Notes under the pieces: generated by a model | What the model saw: only the letters and a program-made list of their open reading frames with translations | The model's database searches: none | Told to the model about the DNA's origin: nothing | DNA from: Natronorubrum sulfidifaciens JCM 14089 | GTDB taxonomy: Archaea; Halobacteriota; Halobacteria; Halobacteriales; Natrialbaceae | Direction of reading: 5' to 3' | NCBI RefSeq assembly: GCF_000337735.1 | Contig: NZ_AOHX01000025.1 | Location: forward strand, 106,539 to 170,538 | Length of the DNA stretch: 64,000 nucleotides | In this document: piece by piece, positions 16,762 through 26,428 of the stretch | How the letters are laid out: every line of letters starts with the position of its first letter | How positions within the stretch are numbered: the stretch's first letter is position 1 | Made by a program: the position numbers and the translations under genes

Positions 16762-17574
16762 ATGCCTACCGTCCGGGATATCAGAGCGAAAGCGGGCGAC
16801 GAACCGATCACGATGCTGACGGCCTACGACGCACCGACGGCCGGGATCGTCGACGACGCCGGTGTCGATATCGTTCTCGTCGGCGACAGCGTCGGGAACG
16901 CCACGCTGGGCCACGAGACGACGGTTCCCGTCACCGTCGACGGCATCGCCCATCACGTCGGCGCGGTCTCGAGAGCGACCGACGACGCGCTCGTCGTCGC
17001 CGACATGCCCTTCCTCTCTTTCGGCGTCGACGAGAAAGACAGTTTGGAGAACGCCGGGCGGATGCTCAAAGAAGAAGGCGCGCAAGCGGTGAAACTCGAG
17101 AGCGGTCCCCACACCGTCGACCTGACCGAGAAGATGGTTCAGTTGGGGATTCCGGTGATGGCCCATCTCGGGCTGACGCCACAGCACGTCAACCAGTACG
17201 GCGGCTATCCGCGACAGGGGACTGACCAGAAAGCGGCCGAGCGAATTCTCGATCTCGCGCGCGAACACGAGGACGCCGGGGCGTTCTCGCTCGTTCTTGA
17301 GCACGTCCCGTCGAATCTGGCGGCCGAGATCACCGACGCGCTCGACATTCCGACGATCGGGATCGGTGCCGGCCCGGACTGTGACGGACAGGTGCTCGTC
17401 GTCAACGACGCCGTCGGCTTGAGCGAGTGGTCGCCGTCGTTCTCCAAGCAGTTCGGGAACGTCCGCGAGGAGATGAAATCCGCGATCGACGACTACGTCG
17501 CGGCCGTCGAGTCGGAGTCGTTCCCCGCGGCCGAACACAGCCACGAAGAAAGCGACCTCGAGGACCTCTACTAA
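16762..17574 (+). CDS. panB: 3-methyl-2-oxobutanoate hydroxymethyltransferase (ketopantoate hydroxymethyltransferase)
   Basis: 270 aa starting MPTVRDIRAKAGDEPITML. PanB transfers a hydroxymethyl group from 5,10-methylene-THF (or an archaeal equivalent) to alpha-ketoisovalerate, the first step to pantothenate and CoA. Family motifs are TAYDAPTAGIVDDAGVD, LVGDSVGNATLGHETTVPVT with the metal-binding Asp, VMAHLGLTPQHVNQYGGYP, and the catalytic Glu region SLVLEHVPSNLA. The C-terminal tail is acidic (SHEESDLEDLY). The gene appears to stand alone. Confidence 0.95.
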   Translation: MPTVRDIRAKAGDEPITMLTAYDAPTAGIVDDAGVDIVLVGDSVGNATLGHETTVPVTVDGIAHHVGAVSRATDDALVVADMPFLSFGVDEKDSLENAGRMLKEEGAQAVKLESGPHTVDLTEKMVQLGIPVMAHLGLTPQHVNQYGGYPRQGTDQKAAERILDLAREHEDAGAFSLVLEHVPSNLAAEITDALDIPTIGIGAGPDCDGQVLVVNDAVGLSEWSPSFSKQFGNVREEMKSAIDDYVAAVESESFPAAEHSHEESDLEDLY

Positions 17575-17747
17575 CCCCACTCGACTACACGTGTTTCGGC
17601 TCGAGGATTCAGCTGTGGCGCGACCTGACGTCCTTCGACAAGAATATTAAGGACATATTATGGCCAACTAGGTATTTTATATATTAATCGGTGGCGTTTA
17701 TATTCTTCGAACGAGAAGATAAGGGTACAGACGCGGTGACCGAGCAC

Positions 17748-17972
17748 ATGTCCGAACAGCCAGATACCATGATCGAACCGACAACGGAACCAGACGGCAC
17801 GCGACACACGCCCGCGGATCGCTCGCCAGCGCTCCAGCACGTAACCGTCGAATACGACGCCGATATCGCCGTCTGTACGATGTTTCCCGAACACGTGGCC
17901 GAAGACGAGATCGCAACCCAGTGGCTCACGGCGACGGGCGACTCGTTTGTCTCGCTGGCGGACAGTCGGTAG
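17748..17972 (+). CDS. Small haloarchaeal protein (DUF7511-like)
   Basis: 74 aa from the ATG at 17748 (MSEQPDTMIEPTTEPDG). The conserved-looking half is VTVEYDADIAVCTMFPEHVA followed by DEIATQWLTATGDSFVSL. This resembles the DUF7511 family, from memory. TATA-like TTTATATTC (17696-17704) lies about 45 nt upstream, so the earlier in-frame GTG at 17691 lies on or before the promoter and is rejected. The function is unknown. Confidence 0.7.
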   Translation: MSEQPDTMIEPTTEPDGTRHTPADRSPALQHVTVEYDADIAVCTMFPEHVAEDEIATQWLTATGDSFVSLADSR

Positions 17973-18005
17973 CCGACTGCGACGCTCTTTTGCGCTGTTC
18001 CGGCC

Positions 18006-18788
18006 TTACAGCCGCTCGTAGACGATATCCAAAAATTCGGTGACAGCGGCGTTAAACGCCGTCGGCTGCTCGAGCATCGCGAGATGGGCTGCGGCCTCGA
18101 GTTCCGCGAGCCAGGCGTCGTCGATCTCGTCGGCGAGATACTCGTGATATCGCGGTGGCGTGAGTTGGTCGTGCTCGCCGTAGGCCGCGAGAACGGGGGC
18201 ATCGATTCTCGAGAGGTCGGTTCGAACGTCGAACTCGTGGCACGTCAGGAAATCACGGCGGGTGACGTCTTGGCCGGTCTCGCGAAGCTGTGCCATTGAT
18301 TCCTCGCGCAGTTCCGGCGTCGGGTCGTGAAAGAGCCGATCCGGCCCATGCAGGAACTCGACGGCGCGCTCGAAATCGTTCTCGAGCCAGTTGAGGAGAT
18401 CCTCGAGGACGCCCAGCCGTGCGCCGGTGCCAGTGAGAACGGCTGCGTCGGGCTCGAACTCGCGTTCGATCAGGATATGCATGACGATGGCCCCACCAAG
18501 CGAGTTGCCGACCAGAACCCGACTGTCCGTCTCCTCGACGACGGCCAGTACGTCGTCGGCGTACGCTGAAAGGCGTGTATAGCCGGGTCGAGCATCGACG
18601 TCGTCGGAGTCGCCGTGACCGCTCAGATCGACTGTGACGACCGGATTCCGGTCGGCGAGGCGATGCTGTGCCCGCCAGATGTTGTCTGACCCCCCGCTTC
18701 CGTGAACGAAACAGATCGGCGCACCATCTCCACCACGATCAGCCACCTCGTAGGCCGTCTCCCGGCCATGATGTGTCACAACCTCCAT
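18006..18788 (-). CDS. Alpha/beta hydrolase
   Basis: 260 aa starting MEVVTHHGRETAYEVADRG. The fold signatures are FVHGSGGSDNIW (oxyanion region), VTVDLSGHGDSD, the nucleophile elbow VLVGNSLGGAIV with Ser96, the late acid in AYGEHDQLTPP, and the His in LEAAAHLAMLEQP. A helical lid lies between about 125 and 195. It is an esterase, lipase or carboxylic-ester/haloperoxidase-type enzyme; the substrate is unknown. It has no signal peptide and converges on the small DUF7511-like gene with a 33-bp gap. Confidence 0.9.
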   Translation of the reverse strand: MEVVTHHGRETAYEVADRGGDGAPICFVHGSGGSDNIWRAQHRLADRNPVVTVDLSGHGDSDDVDARPGYTRLSAYADDVLAVVEETDSRVLVGNSLGGAIVMHILIEREFEPDAAVLTGTGARLGVLEDLLNWLENDFERAVEFLHGPDRLFHDPTPELREESMAQLRETGQDVTRRDFLTCHEFDVRTDLSRIDAPVLAAYGEHDQLTPPRYHEYLADEIDDAWLAELEAAAHLAMLEQPTAFNAAVTEFLDIVYERL

Positions 18789-18925
18789 ACGAGCACACAC
18801 GAGCGGGGTGGGCTTAAAGCTCGGAGTCGGATCTCGTTCTCGTTGATCGCACTCGAGCGAGTGTGAACTACGAACAACGTCCTTTCTCCGAAAACGATGC
18901 CTGCACCGGGTTATTCGGCGAAGGG

Positions 18926-18934
18926 TTTATATAC
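18926..18934 (+). promoter_or_regulatory. TATA box of the Hsp20-like/cdc48 operon
   Basis: TTTATATAC, identical in core to the tfb box, 31-39 nt upstream of the ATG at 18965. A short leader of a few nucleotides is likely. Confidence 0.7.
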
Positions 18935-18964
18935 TAGTGGTGCTTACCTTGGGTTAGTTACAGC

Positions 18965-19261
18965 ATGACTCTCGAACAATTCACTACGGAAGCAGGGCAG
19001 ATGGCCCGCCAGTACGAGTACGACGAGTGCTCGGTGCTGGCCGTTGACTTCGGGGTCGCCGAGACGGATGCCACCGTCGACCTCGTCGACGAGACGGTTA
19101 TCGTCGTCGTCGATCGCGCGGACCGAGGCTCCGCTGACCGTTCGGACGGCTCGTTGCCCGAAGACGGCCAGTACGAGATCGATCTTCCCGATGGCGTGGA
19201 TGACGCACACACGTTTATGAAAAACGGCGTCCTGACTGTCGAGATGGAGGGCGATCTATGA
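18965..19261 (+). CDS. Hsp20/CS-like small protein coupled to Cdc48 (DUF7127-like)
   Basis: 98 aa. It is beta-rich and acidic: [32 protein letters not shown], then [20 protein letters not shown] and the closing [11 protein letters not shown]. The last part matches the Hsp20/alpha-crystallin beta strand with its KNGVLTVE motif. It lacks a long N-terminal arm and the C-terminal IxI. The stop overlaps the cdc48 ATG by 4 nt (ATGA), so the two proteins are probably made in a fixed ratio. A co-chaperone or adaptor role for Cdc48 is inference. Confidence 0.82.
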   Translation: MTLEQFTTEAGQMARQYEYDECSVLAVDFGVAETDATVDLVDETVIVVVDRADRGSADRSDGSLPEDGQYEIDLPDGVDDAHTFMKNGVLTVEMEGDL

Positions 19262-21522
19262 AACTCACCGTCAAACCACTGAAACAGAAGGACGCAGGGC
19301 GTGGACTGGCCGCGATCGACCGCGTCTCGATGCGCGAACTCGACCTCGAGAACGGCGATTACATCGTCATCAAGGGGAAAGGAGACAGTCAGTCCGTCGC
19401 CCGCGTCTGGCCGGGCTATCCCGAGGACGAAGGCCGCGGGATCGTCCGGATCGACGGCCGCCTGCGACAGGAGGCAGATGTCGGGATCGACGACCGTGTC
19501 GAGATCGAAGCCGCGGACGTCAACCCCGCGAAGTCGGTCACGGTCGCGCTCCCGCAGAACCTCCGCATTCGCGGCGACATCGGGCCGCTCGTGCGCGACA
19601 AACTCAGCGGGCAGGCCGTCACCGAGGGCCAGACGGTACCGTTCTCGCTCTCGTTCGGTCCGATGGCCAGCTCCGGCCAGTCAGTGCCGCTGAAGATCGC
19701 GAGCAGTTCGCCCTCGGGTACGGTCGTCATCACGGACTCGACGAACATCGAGATCTCCGAGACGCCGGCCGAACAGGTCAGTTCCGGGACGGGCGCGTCC
19801 GCAGAGGGCGTCCCGAACGTCACTTACGAGGACATCGGCGGCTTAGACAACGAGCTCGATCAGGTCCGCGAGATGATCGAGCTGCCGATGCGCCACCCCG
19901 AGCTGTTCCAACAGCTCGGTATCGAACCACCGAAAGGCGTCCTCCTGCACGGCCCACCGGGCACCGGGAAGACCCTCATGGCAAAAGCGGTCGCCAACGA
20001 GATCGACGCCCACTTCGAGACGATCTCCGGGCCGGAGATCATGTCGAAGTACTACGGTGAAAGCGAGGAGAAACTCCGCGAGGTGTTCGAGGAGGCCGAA
20101 GAGAACGCCCCCTCGATCGTCTTCATCGACGAACTCGACTCCATCGCGCCAAAGCGCGAAGAAGCCGGCGGTGACGTCGAACGCCGTGTCGTCGCCCAGC
20201 TGCTCAGCCTAATGGACGGCCTCGAGGAGCGCGGTCGCGTGACCGTCATCGCCGCGACCAACCGGGTCGACGACATCGACCCCGCGCTCCGACGTGGCGG
20301 ACGCTTCGACCGCGAGATCGAAATCGGCGTGCCGGACAAGGAAGGCCGCAAGGAGATCCTGCAGGTCCACACCCGCGGGATGCCCCTGACGGACTCGGTT
20401 GATCTGGAACACTACGCGTCCAACACTCACGGCTTCGTCGGTGCCGACCTCGAGTCGCTCGCTCGAGAGAGTGCGATGAACGCCTTGCGTCGCATCCGCC
20501 CGGAACTCGACCTCGAGTCCGAGGAGATCGACGCCGACGTGCTCGACCGCCTGCAGGTCAACAAGCAAGACTTCAAGGAAGCGCTCAAGGGTATCCAGCC
20601 CTCGGCGATGCGGGAAGTCTTCGTCGAAGTCCCCGACGTCACGTGGAACGACGTCGGTGGCCTCGGCGACACCAAAGAACGCCTGCGCGAGACCATCCAA
20701 TGGCCACTCGACTACCCCGAGGTGTTCGAGGCCATGGACATGGACGCCGCCAAAGGCGTCATGATGTACGGCCCGCCGGGCACCGGGAAGACGCTGCTCG
20801 CCAAAGCCGTCGCCAACGAGGCCGAATCGAACTTCATCTCGATCAAAGGCCCCGAACTGCTGAACAAGTACGTCGGCGAATCCGAGAAGGGCGTTCGTGA
20901 GATCTTCGAGAAGGCACGGTCGAACGCACCGACCGTGATCTTCTTCGACGAGATCGACTCGATCGCCGGCGAACGTGGCCAGCGACAGGGCGACTCCGGC
21001 GTCGGTGAACGCGTCGTCTCCCAGCTGCTGACCGAACTCGACGGGCTCGAGGAACTCGAGGACGTCGTCGTCATCGCCACCACGAACCGACCGGATCTGA
21101 TCGACTCGGCCCTGCTGCGTCCCGGCCGACTGGATCGCCACGTCCACGTCCCCGTCCCCGATGAGGACGGCCGCAAGAAGATCTTCGAGGTCCACACCCG
21201 AAACAAACCGCTGGCCGATACGGTCGACCTCGACGACCTCGCTGCCAGAACGGAGGGCTACGTCGGTGCCGACATCGAAGCCGTCACCCGCGAGGCCTCG
21301 ATGGCCGCCAGCCGCGAGTTCATCACCTCGGTCGATCCCGAGGATATCGGCGACTCCGTCGGCAACGTCCGCATCAGCACGGACCACTTCGACCACGCGC
21401 TCGAGGAAGTCGGACCGAGCGTGACCCCCGAGACGCGCGAGCAGTACGAGGAGCTCGAAGAGCAGTTCCAGCAGGCAGAACCGACCACGGAAAAAGACCA
21501 GCTCGGTCGCACCTTCCAGTAA
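19258..21522 (+). CDS. Cdc48/p97/VCP-type AAA+ ATPase
   Basis: 754 aa. An N-terminal double-psi barrel and barrel-like domain spans about 1-185. D1 AAA has Walker [14 protein letters not shown] near 231 and Walker [16 protein letters not shown]2 AAA has Walker [14 protein letters not shown] near 504 and Walker [15 protein letters not shown]. Arginine fingers and second-region-of-homology motifs are present in both. The C-terminus is short ([11 protein letters not shown]). The hexamer unfolds proteins and feeds the proteasome. It is translationally coupled to the preceding Hsp20-like gene. Confidence 0.97.
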   Translation: MKLTVKPLKQKDAGRGLAAIDRVSMRELDLENGDYIVIKGKGDSQSVARVWPGYPEDEGRGIVRIDGRLRQEADVGIDDRVEIEAADVNPAKSVTVALPQNLRIRGDIGPLVRDKLSGQAVTEGQTVPFSLSFGPMASSGQSVPLKIASSSPSGTVVITDSTNIEISETPAEQVSSGTGASAEGVPNVTYEDIGGLDNELDQVREMIELPMRHPELFQQLGIEPPKGVLLHGPPGTGKTLMAKAVANEIDAHFETISGPEIMSKYYGESEEKLREVFEEAEENAPSIVFIDELDSIAPKREEAGGDVERRVVAQLLSLMDGLEERGRVTVIAATNRVDDIDPALRRGGRFDREIEIGVPDKEGRKEILQVHTRGMPLTDSVDLEHYASNTHGFVGADLESLARESAMNALRRIRPELDLESEEIDADVLDRLQVNKQDFKEALKGIQPSAMREVFVEVPDVTWNDVGGLGDTKERLRETIQWPLDYPEVFEAMDMDAAKGVMMYGPPGTGKTLLAKAVANEAESNFISIKGPELLNKYVGESEKGVREIFEKARSNAPTVIFFDEIDSIAGERGQRQGDSGVGERVVSQLLTELDGLEELEDVVVIATTNRPDLIDSALLRPGRLDRHVHVPVPDEDGRKKIFEVHTRNKPLADTVDLDDLAARTEGYVGADIEAVTREASMAASREFITSVDPEDIGDSVGNVRISTDHFDHALEEVGPSVTPETREQYEELEEQFQQAEPTTEKDQLGRTFQ

Positions 21523-21570
21523 GCAGCCACGACCGCCGGCGCGACGCTGCGCCCGCGGCAGTGAACGGTG

Positions 21571-21576
21571 TTTTTT
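21571..21576 (+). terminator. Oligo-T terminator after cdc48
   Basis: Six T residues 49 bp after the cdc48 stop. Confidence 0.45.
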
Positions 21577-21668
21577 GACGGCATCGAGTCGACCAGCGGC
21601 TGCACTGGTGCATGCGTTCGTCGGGCCACGTTGCGTCGCAGCCCTCGAAAGCGCCGACGTAAACCGTA

Positions 21669-22952
21669 TCAGTCGTCGGCCGCCGTCGCCGACGCCGCCG
21701 ACTGCGCACGATGCGGGTCTGACTTCGTCAGGAGCCGAACCGAGATTCCGGCACCGAGCAGCGCGATCACGGACAGCGTCGCGAAAAAGACGCCCATCGT
21801 CGTGTGATCCAGCAGATACCCGCCTAACGAGATACTGAGCGCGCCCAGTCCGAACATCCCGAGGTACGTGTAGCCGTAGGAGAGCCCGCGCGTGTCGGCG
21901 GGCGTGTAGACGGCGACAGCCTCCTGATAGAACGGTTCGATCGCGAACAGCGAGAACCCGAGGACGCCACAGTAGAACACGACCGCGCCGAGTCCCATCG
22001 AGGAGATCGGGACGAACGCGAGGGCGAGGGCTGCGAGGCCAAGGAAGACGACGACCAGCCCGCGAGCGACGGCCACGCGGGCGGTCAACTTGCCGGCGAC
22101 ATACTGGCCCGCCATGCCGGCGACGAGCAAGCCGACGTAGATGTAATCGCCGAGCGAGAGTTCCTCGAGCCCACCCGGCGGTTCGATGCCGGCCGTCGCC
22201 GGCAGTCCGTGAAGCAACTCCGGCAGATACGTGAGCACGCCGCGGTAGTAGAGGCCGACGAACGTGACGACGGCGAACACGAGGAGAAACGAACTGGCGA
22301 ACAACGATTTGGAGTTCGCGACGAACGCCGATCCAGCAGCCGAGTCCGTCGTTGCGTCAGCATCGGTCGTCTGTGACCGGCTGTCGAGTGCAGCGGTCGG
22401 ATCGAACTCGAGTCGAAGCCCGTAGATCGTCGCTATCAGACCGGGCACGGCGAGCGCGACGGCGACGAGTTGCCACTCGAAGACGAGCAACAGCGTCGCG
22501 GTGGCGAACGGGCCGAGCGCGATGCCGACGTTGCCGGCGATGCCGTGCCAGGCGAAGACTGTGCCGCGGTTTTCGACACCAGTGCTGATGAGCGCCAGCC
22601 CCGCCGGATGGTAGATGCTGGCGATGATTCCCCAGCACAGCAGGCTGGCCGCGACGGCGTAGATCGAGGGCGCAGCCGCGAGCGTGACGAACGAGCCACT
22701 CATCCCGGCGAGACAGAGCAGTATGAGCCGCTTCGGACCGTATCTGTCAGCGAGCAATCCCGCCGGGAGTGCACCCAGTCCGAACGGAGCGTACCCAAGC
22801 GCGACGACGAGTCCGACGAGGGCGACGCTAACGTCGAACGCGTCGAGCCAGACGACCAGAAAGATGGGAATCGCGAGTTCGAACCAGTGAACGATCGCGT
22901 GGGCGAGCATCGTAAACGTCGCAATTGCCTTGTCGTTATTCCCGAGAGACAT
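21669..22952 (-). CDS. Major facilitator superfamily transporter
   Basis: 427 aa with about 12 hydrophobic segments in two halves, separated by a hydrophilic loop at about 190-215 (an acidic/Ser/Thr-rich stretch around SRSQTTDADATTDSA). The segment 2-3 loop has the MFS signature-like PAGLLADRYGPKRLI. YGYTYLGMFGLGALSISLGGYLLD near the end belongs to the last pair of helices. The substrate is unknown; neighbours (cdc48, peroxiredoxin) give no hint. The start MSLGNNDKAIATF places the first helix at about 10-35. Confidence 0.9.
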   Translation of the reverse strand: MSLGNNDKAIATFTMLAHAIVHWFELAIPIFLVVWLDAFDVSVALVGLVVALGYAPFGLGALPAGLLADRYGPKRLILLCLAGMSGSFVTLAAAPSIYAVAASLLCWGIIASIYHPAGLALISTGVENRGTVFAWHGIAGNVGIALGPFATATLLLVFEWQLVAVALAVPGLIATIYGLRLEFDPTAALDSRSQTTDADATTDSAAGSAFVANSKSLFASSFLLVFAVVTFVGLYYRGVLTYLPELLHGLPATAGIEPPGGLEELSLGDYIYVGLLVAGMAGQYVAGKLTARVAVARGLVVVFLGLAALALAFVPISSMGLGAVVFYCGVLGFSLFAIEPFYQEAVAVYTPADTRGLSYGYTYLGMFGLGALSISLGGYLLDHTTMGVFFATLSVIALLGAGISVRLLTKSDPHRAQSAASATAADD

Positions 22953-23053
22953 TCAGTTTCGACCGTCGATACTGACAGATTCCACGCCGACTACTTATCA
23001 ATACAGAAACGTTCGCTCTCGAAACGCAGTCACCCGCGGTCACGACCGACCGA

Positions 23054-23533
23054 CTACAGCGTGCGTTTGGCCGACTGCTCACCGAGCCCCTCGAGAACCT
23101 CCTCGGCGTGTCCCTCTGGTGTGACACCCTCGTAAACGGCCTCGATCAGGCCATCGGGGCCGACGACGTACGTGTTGCGGAAGACGCCATCAAAGGTGTT
23201 CCCGAACAGTTGCTTTTCGCCGTAGGACTCATACAGCGTCGCGACCTCCCCGAGTTCGTCCGAAAGCAGATCGAACTCGAGGTCGTACTCGGCGGCGAAG
23301 GACTCGAGGTCGTCGACTGGGTCGTCACTGATCCCGATGACGTGGGTGTCTCGCTCGTCGAACTGCGGGAGTGCGTCGTTGAACGCACGAGCCTCGGTGG
23401 TACACCCATCGGTGTTCGCACGTGGGTAGAAGTAGATCACGAGCCGCTGACCCTCGAACGCAGAGCGGCGAACGGCGTCGCCGTGTTGATTGGGGAGTTC
23501 GAACTCAGGTGCGACATCGCCTACGTCGAGCAT
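23054..23533 (-). CDS. Peroxiredoxin, BCP type with a single cysteine
   Basis: 159 aa starting MLDVGDVAPEFELPNQ. The peroxidatic site is YPRANTDGCTTEARAF: Pro37, Thr41 and Cys44 in the P-x3-T-x2-C arrangement. There is no second cysteine anywhere in the protein, so it works as a 1-Cys enzyme or needs an external thiol. It reduces peroxides. It is 62 bp from the GINS stop on the same strand and 101 bp from the MFS gene start. Confidence 0.93.
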   Translation of the reverse strand: MLDVGDVAPEFELPNQHGDAVRRSAFEGQRLVIYFYPRANTDGCTTEARAFNDALPQFDERDTHVIGISDDPVDDLESFAAEYDLEFDLLSDELGEVATLYESYGEKQLFGNTFDGVFRNTYVVGPDGLIEAVYEGVTPEGHAEEVLEGLGEQSAKRTL

Positions 23534-23595
23534 AGCCGTGTGTTAGCGACCGCTGTTGTATGTATTGTGATTCGACGCGGGGCTGCGAGCGTGAG

Positions 23596-24564
23596 CTACT
23601 CGAGCGGTTCGGCTGCGTCTCGTTCGACGAGCGGTGTCGCGTTCTGTGCCGGGAGCGTGACCACGTCGTCGGTCGAGAGGGTGTACTCGCGGTCGTCGAC
23701 GCCGAGAATCGAGCCGATATCCTGCGTGATCTTGACGGTCACGCGATCGACGGCGCTGGTGTCGTCGACGGACGAATCAGACGCTGGCTCGTCCGTTGGT
23801 GGCGACGGCGGGTCGTCTGCCGGCGGCTCGGGTGGCTCCGGAGACGCATCGTCGATCGTCGGGCCGTTGCCACCCATAACGTCTGCCGGCGTGACGCCGC
23901 TCGAGCCGTCCGGTTCGCTCTCGGGTTCGACAGTCGGCCCGTCGGCGGCTGGCGCGGCATCCGCCGGTTCCTGCGGGGGGACCGGCGGCGTGTCGTCGGG
24001 CGCAGCCGGTGGCGCTGGCTCGTCTGCTGGGTCATCCTCGACCCTATCGTCGGGAACGGGATCACTCGAGTCCCGTATTTCGGACTCGACAGCCGAATCA
24101 CGGGTGTCCACACCGGCGGGCGCGGTCCCGGCTGTGGCTCCGTCGACAGTTCCGGTTTCAGCCCCGGTCTCGGTGTCGATGCCTTCCAAGACATCGAGCA
24201 CGCGGGATTTGTTCGCGCCGATACGGTCGACGAGGTCGTCGAAGAGATCGGCCTCTTCGGCGGTTAGACCCTCATCGTTGGCCGCCATTCCGGCCGCAGC
24301 GAGACTTGCCTGTTTGACGAGTTTTCCCATTCGGCGCTCGTAGATCGCCTCGACGACGTCTTTGGCGGTCTCGATCTCGTCGGTGAGACGACCGACTTCG
24401 GGTGAGGAAAACGGGTCCGCTACCTGGTCGGCCACGCGCTCGCGTTCGTCCTCGAGGTCGGCGATATACTCGCCGACCTCCTGGTAGAACGAGGGGCGAA
24501 GGTTCTGGAGGCTGTCTTTCTTTCGCTCCTTGCTCTGGACCGACCGCAACTCGTCTAGGTTCAT
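23596..24564 (-). CDS. GINS complex subunit (Gins51/Gins15 type)
   Basis: 322 aa starting MNLDELRSVQSKERKKDSL. The helical A domain is about 1-115 (RPSFYQEVGEYIADLEDERERV). A long, low-complexity linker rich in Asp, Pro, Ser and Thr (about 125-265) separates it from a small beta B domain at the C-terminus (TVKITQDIGSILGVDDREYTL). GINS joins MCM to the replication fork. The linker is longer than in crenarchaeal GINS. The start overlaps the priS stop by 4 nt (ATGA), the usual archaeal primase-GINS pair. Confidence 0.93.
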   Translation of the reverse strand: MNLDELRSVQSKERKKDSLQNLRPSFYQEVGEYIADLEDERERVADQVADPFSSPEVGRLTDEIETAKDVVEAIYERRMGKLVKQASLAAAGMAANDEGLTAEEADLFDDLVDRIGANKSRVLDVLEGIDTETGAETGTVDGATAGTAPAGVDTRDSAVESEIRDSSDPVPDDRVEDDPADEPAPPAAPDDTPPVPPQEPADAAPAADGPTVEPESEPDGSSGVTPADVMGGNGPTIDDASPEPPEPPADDPPSPPTDEPASDSSVDDTSAVDRVTVKITQDIGSILGVDDREYTLSTDDVVTLPAQNATPLVERDAAEPLE

Positions 24565-25736
24565 TCTTTCTCCTTTTCAGCCCGGCCGCGTGCCATCAAG
24601 AACACGGCAACGTACTCTGGTAATGACTGGTCTCCCTCCGAGACCGTAAAACTATCCCCACCGAGTTCGACCTCGCCGCCGTCGGTGACGTCGACCGTGA
24701 TCTCGTGCCCGCGGAACGTCTCCGGGACGGCATCATCGAGCGGGTCGAAGTCGGCGATCTCGTCGCGCTCGAGGCGCACCGTTTTGAGTCCACTCCCGCC
24801 GTGGAGACTCCCCGGCAAGCGGATGAGTCGGTTCGTGTCCGTGGTGACGGGTTCGTCGATCGGCGCGTTGTCCCGTTCGACCGCCCGGTCTGCGAACCGT
24901 TCTGCCAACTGGGCGATCGCCGTGTGGACGGTGACATTGCCCGCCTCGAGTTGTGCGCGGTTGTTGCGGGCGGCGTTGAGCGTCGCCGTCGCCTTCCCCT
25001 CGCCGATCCCGTCGAACGCCTGTAAGCGCTCGAGCGCGTCCTCGTCGTCGAGTGCGAGCAACTCGTCGAGAAAGTCCATCAGGAGAGCGTGCGTCCGCGC
25101 TCCCCACCCGCCTTCCGTCCTGAGTGTTCGGCGTTCGGTCGGCGTCTTTCGACCGATCCCGGCGACGGTCTCGGTCTCGATCACCGCGTCGAACTCCAGT
25201 CCGATCCCGCGAACGTAGTCGACGATCTCTCGGCGGTGTTCCCGTTCGAGATGCAAGACGTTCTCATCGCGGACGTGGACGTGATATCCCCGACCGCCCG
25301 AGAAGACGATCTCGAGATCCTCGAAACCGAAGTCGTCCTCGAGAAAGTCGAGGAGTCTCCAGAGCGCGTCTTTACACTTGGCGAGCATCTCGGCGTAGGA
25401 GTCCTCGCCGAGCGTAACACTCGGTAAGTGGTCGGCGTCTAAGTCGAAGACGAGATCGGCTGCCTGCCAATCTTTCTCGTGCATCGAACTCGCGCCGGGA
25501 TCGCGAAACCGCCCCGCCGAGAAGTAGACGTGCTGTGGTCGCTTTCGGACGAGAAACTCCGAGATGTCGCCTAACTCGAGCAGCGAACGGTGGCGGACCA
25601 TCGTTGTCTCCGGCCCCTCGGTCCACGGAATAAACCCCCACTCGCGTTCGTTGGCTCCCGGGGGCGGTGTGATCTCCGTCCGCCGATAATGATCACGAAA
25701 TCGTCCCCGAAGATAGGCCCTCGTTCGCTCCTCCAT
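24561..25736 (-). CDS. priS: DNA primase small (catalytic) subunit PriS
   Basis: 391 aa starting MEERTRAYLRGRFRDHYRR. The catalytic aspartates are Asp98 and Asp100 in LVFDLDADHL. Other family motifs are the SAGRFRDP loop near 75, VFSGGRGYHVHV, and a late RLIRLPGSLHGGSGL that binds the nucleotide phosphates. PriS with PriL makes the RNA primers for replication. It is translationally coupled to the GINS gene. No zinc-binding cluster is seen. Confidence 0.95.
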   Translation of the reverse strand: MEERTRAYLRGRFRDHYRRTEITPPPGANEREWGFIPWTEGPETTMVRHRSLLELGDISEFLVRKRPQHVYFSAGRFRDPGASSMHEKDWQAADLVFDLDADHLPSVTLGEDSYAEMLAKCKDALWRLLDFLEDDFGFEDLEIVFSGGRGYHVHVRDENVLHLEREHRREIVDYVRGIGLEFDAVIETETVAGIGRKTPTERRTLRTEGGWGARTHALLMDFLDELLALDDEDALERLQAFDGIGEGKATATLNAARNNRAQLEAGNVTVHTAIAQLAERFADRAVERDNAPIDEPVTTDTNRLIRLPGSLHGGSGLKTVRLERDEIADFDPLDDAVPETFRGHEITVDVTDGGEVELGGDSFTVSEGDQSLPEYVAVFLMARGRAEKEKE

Positions 25737-25834
25737 GCACCTCGAGTCCTCGTCGGTGTGGGACTATAGATGTGCCGAACTGCCGCGCACACGCGGCGGT
25801 CTGTGTCAGGGCGACACAGACTGAACCAGAACCG

Positions 25835-26311
25835 TTACCGTCGCATCAGGTCCGAGATTTTATCAGCGATCCCGACGTCGGAGCCGAGTTTCAGATAGTA
25901 GGCATCGCCGTTGTCCTCGTAGTAGCCGTCGATGCGTCGTTTGATCTCGAAGCCGAGATGCTCGTAAAACTGAAGGGCGTTTTCGTTGGTCGTTCGGGCG
26001 TGACACGTGATCGTGTCGTGGTCCTCGGCGACGCGAGCGACGAGTTGCTTGCCGACCCCTTCTCCCCGAAAGTCGGGCGACACCGCCAGAAACAGGATGT
26101 AGCCATCGCGGCGGACGGCAGCGAATCCGATCAGTTCTCCCTCCCGAATATAACAGTGGACCTTGGAGCGGCGATAGGCGTCAGTAAAGAAATCGTACCG
26201 CTGTTTGAGCACGCCTTCCTGGCGATTGATCTCCTGTTTGAGGTGCCAGGCATCCTCAACGAGGTCGTCACTCCCCGGCGTGACGACCCGACTGTCGATA
26301 TTGACGCTCAC
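25835..26311 (-). CDS. GNAT family N-acetyltransferase
   Basis: 158 aa from the GTG at 26311 (MSVNIDSRVVTPGSDDLVE). The start is set by a TTATATTG box on this strand at 26334-26341. The acetyl-CoA loop is AVSPDFRGEGVGKQLV (R/Q-x-x-G-x-G/A), followed by TCHARTTNENALQFYEHLGF, the usual GNAT motif B. The substrate is unknown; it could be RimI-like or act on a small molecule. It is upstream of priS on the same strand with a 98-bp gap. Confidence 0.9.
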   Translation of the reverse strand: MSVNIDSRVVTPGSDDLVEDAWHLKQEINRQEGVLKQRYDFFTDAYRRSKVHCYIREGELIGFAAVRRDGYILFLAVSPDFRGEGVGKQLVARVAEDHDTITCHARTTNENALQFYEHLGFEIKRRIDGYYEDNGDAYYLKLGSDVGIADKISDLMRR

Positions 26312-26333
26312 TATCACAGCGTAGCACTGTCGT

Positions 26334-26341
26334 CAATATAA
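26334..26341 (-). promoter_or_regulatory. TATA box of the GNAT gene
   Basis: TTATATTG on the minus strand. Predicted transcription start coincides with the GTG at 26311, which favours that codon over the GTG at 26317. Confidence 0.55.
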
Positions 26342-26428
26342 TTCCACCGGCACCCCGGTACACCACGTGAACGTGCGAGGAACCGACGAACATAGGACAC
26401 TCACTGTCGAAGTCGTACCCAGTTCGCT

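Noticed and set aside
20209-21396. 395-aa open frame on the minus strand inside cdc48
   Set aside because: Antisense shadow of the highly biased cdc48 codons; the Val/Asp/Gly-rich translation has no recognisable domain.
23108-24343. 411-aa Ser/Gly-rich frame on the plus strand across peroxiredoxin and GINS genes
   Set aside because: The Ser/Gly/Val repeats are the antisense image of the GINS Asp/Pro/Thr linker; it spans two well-supported genes.
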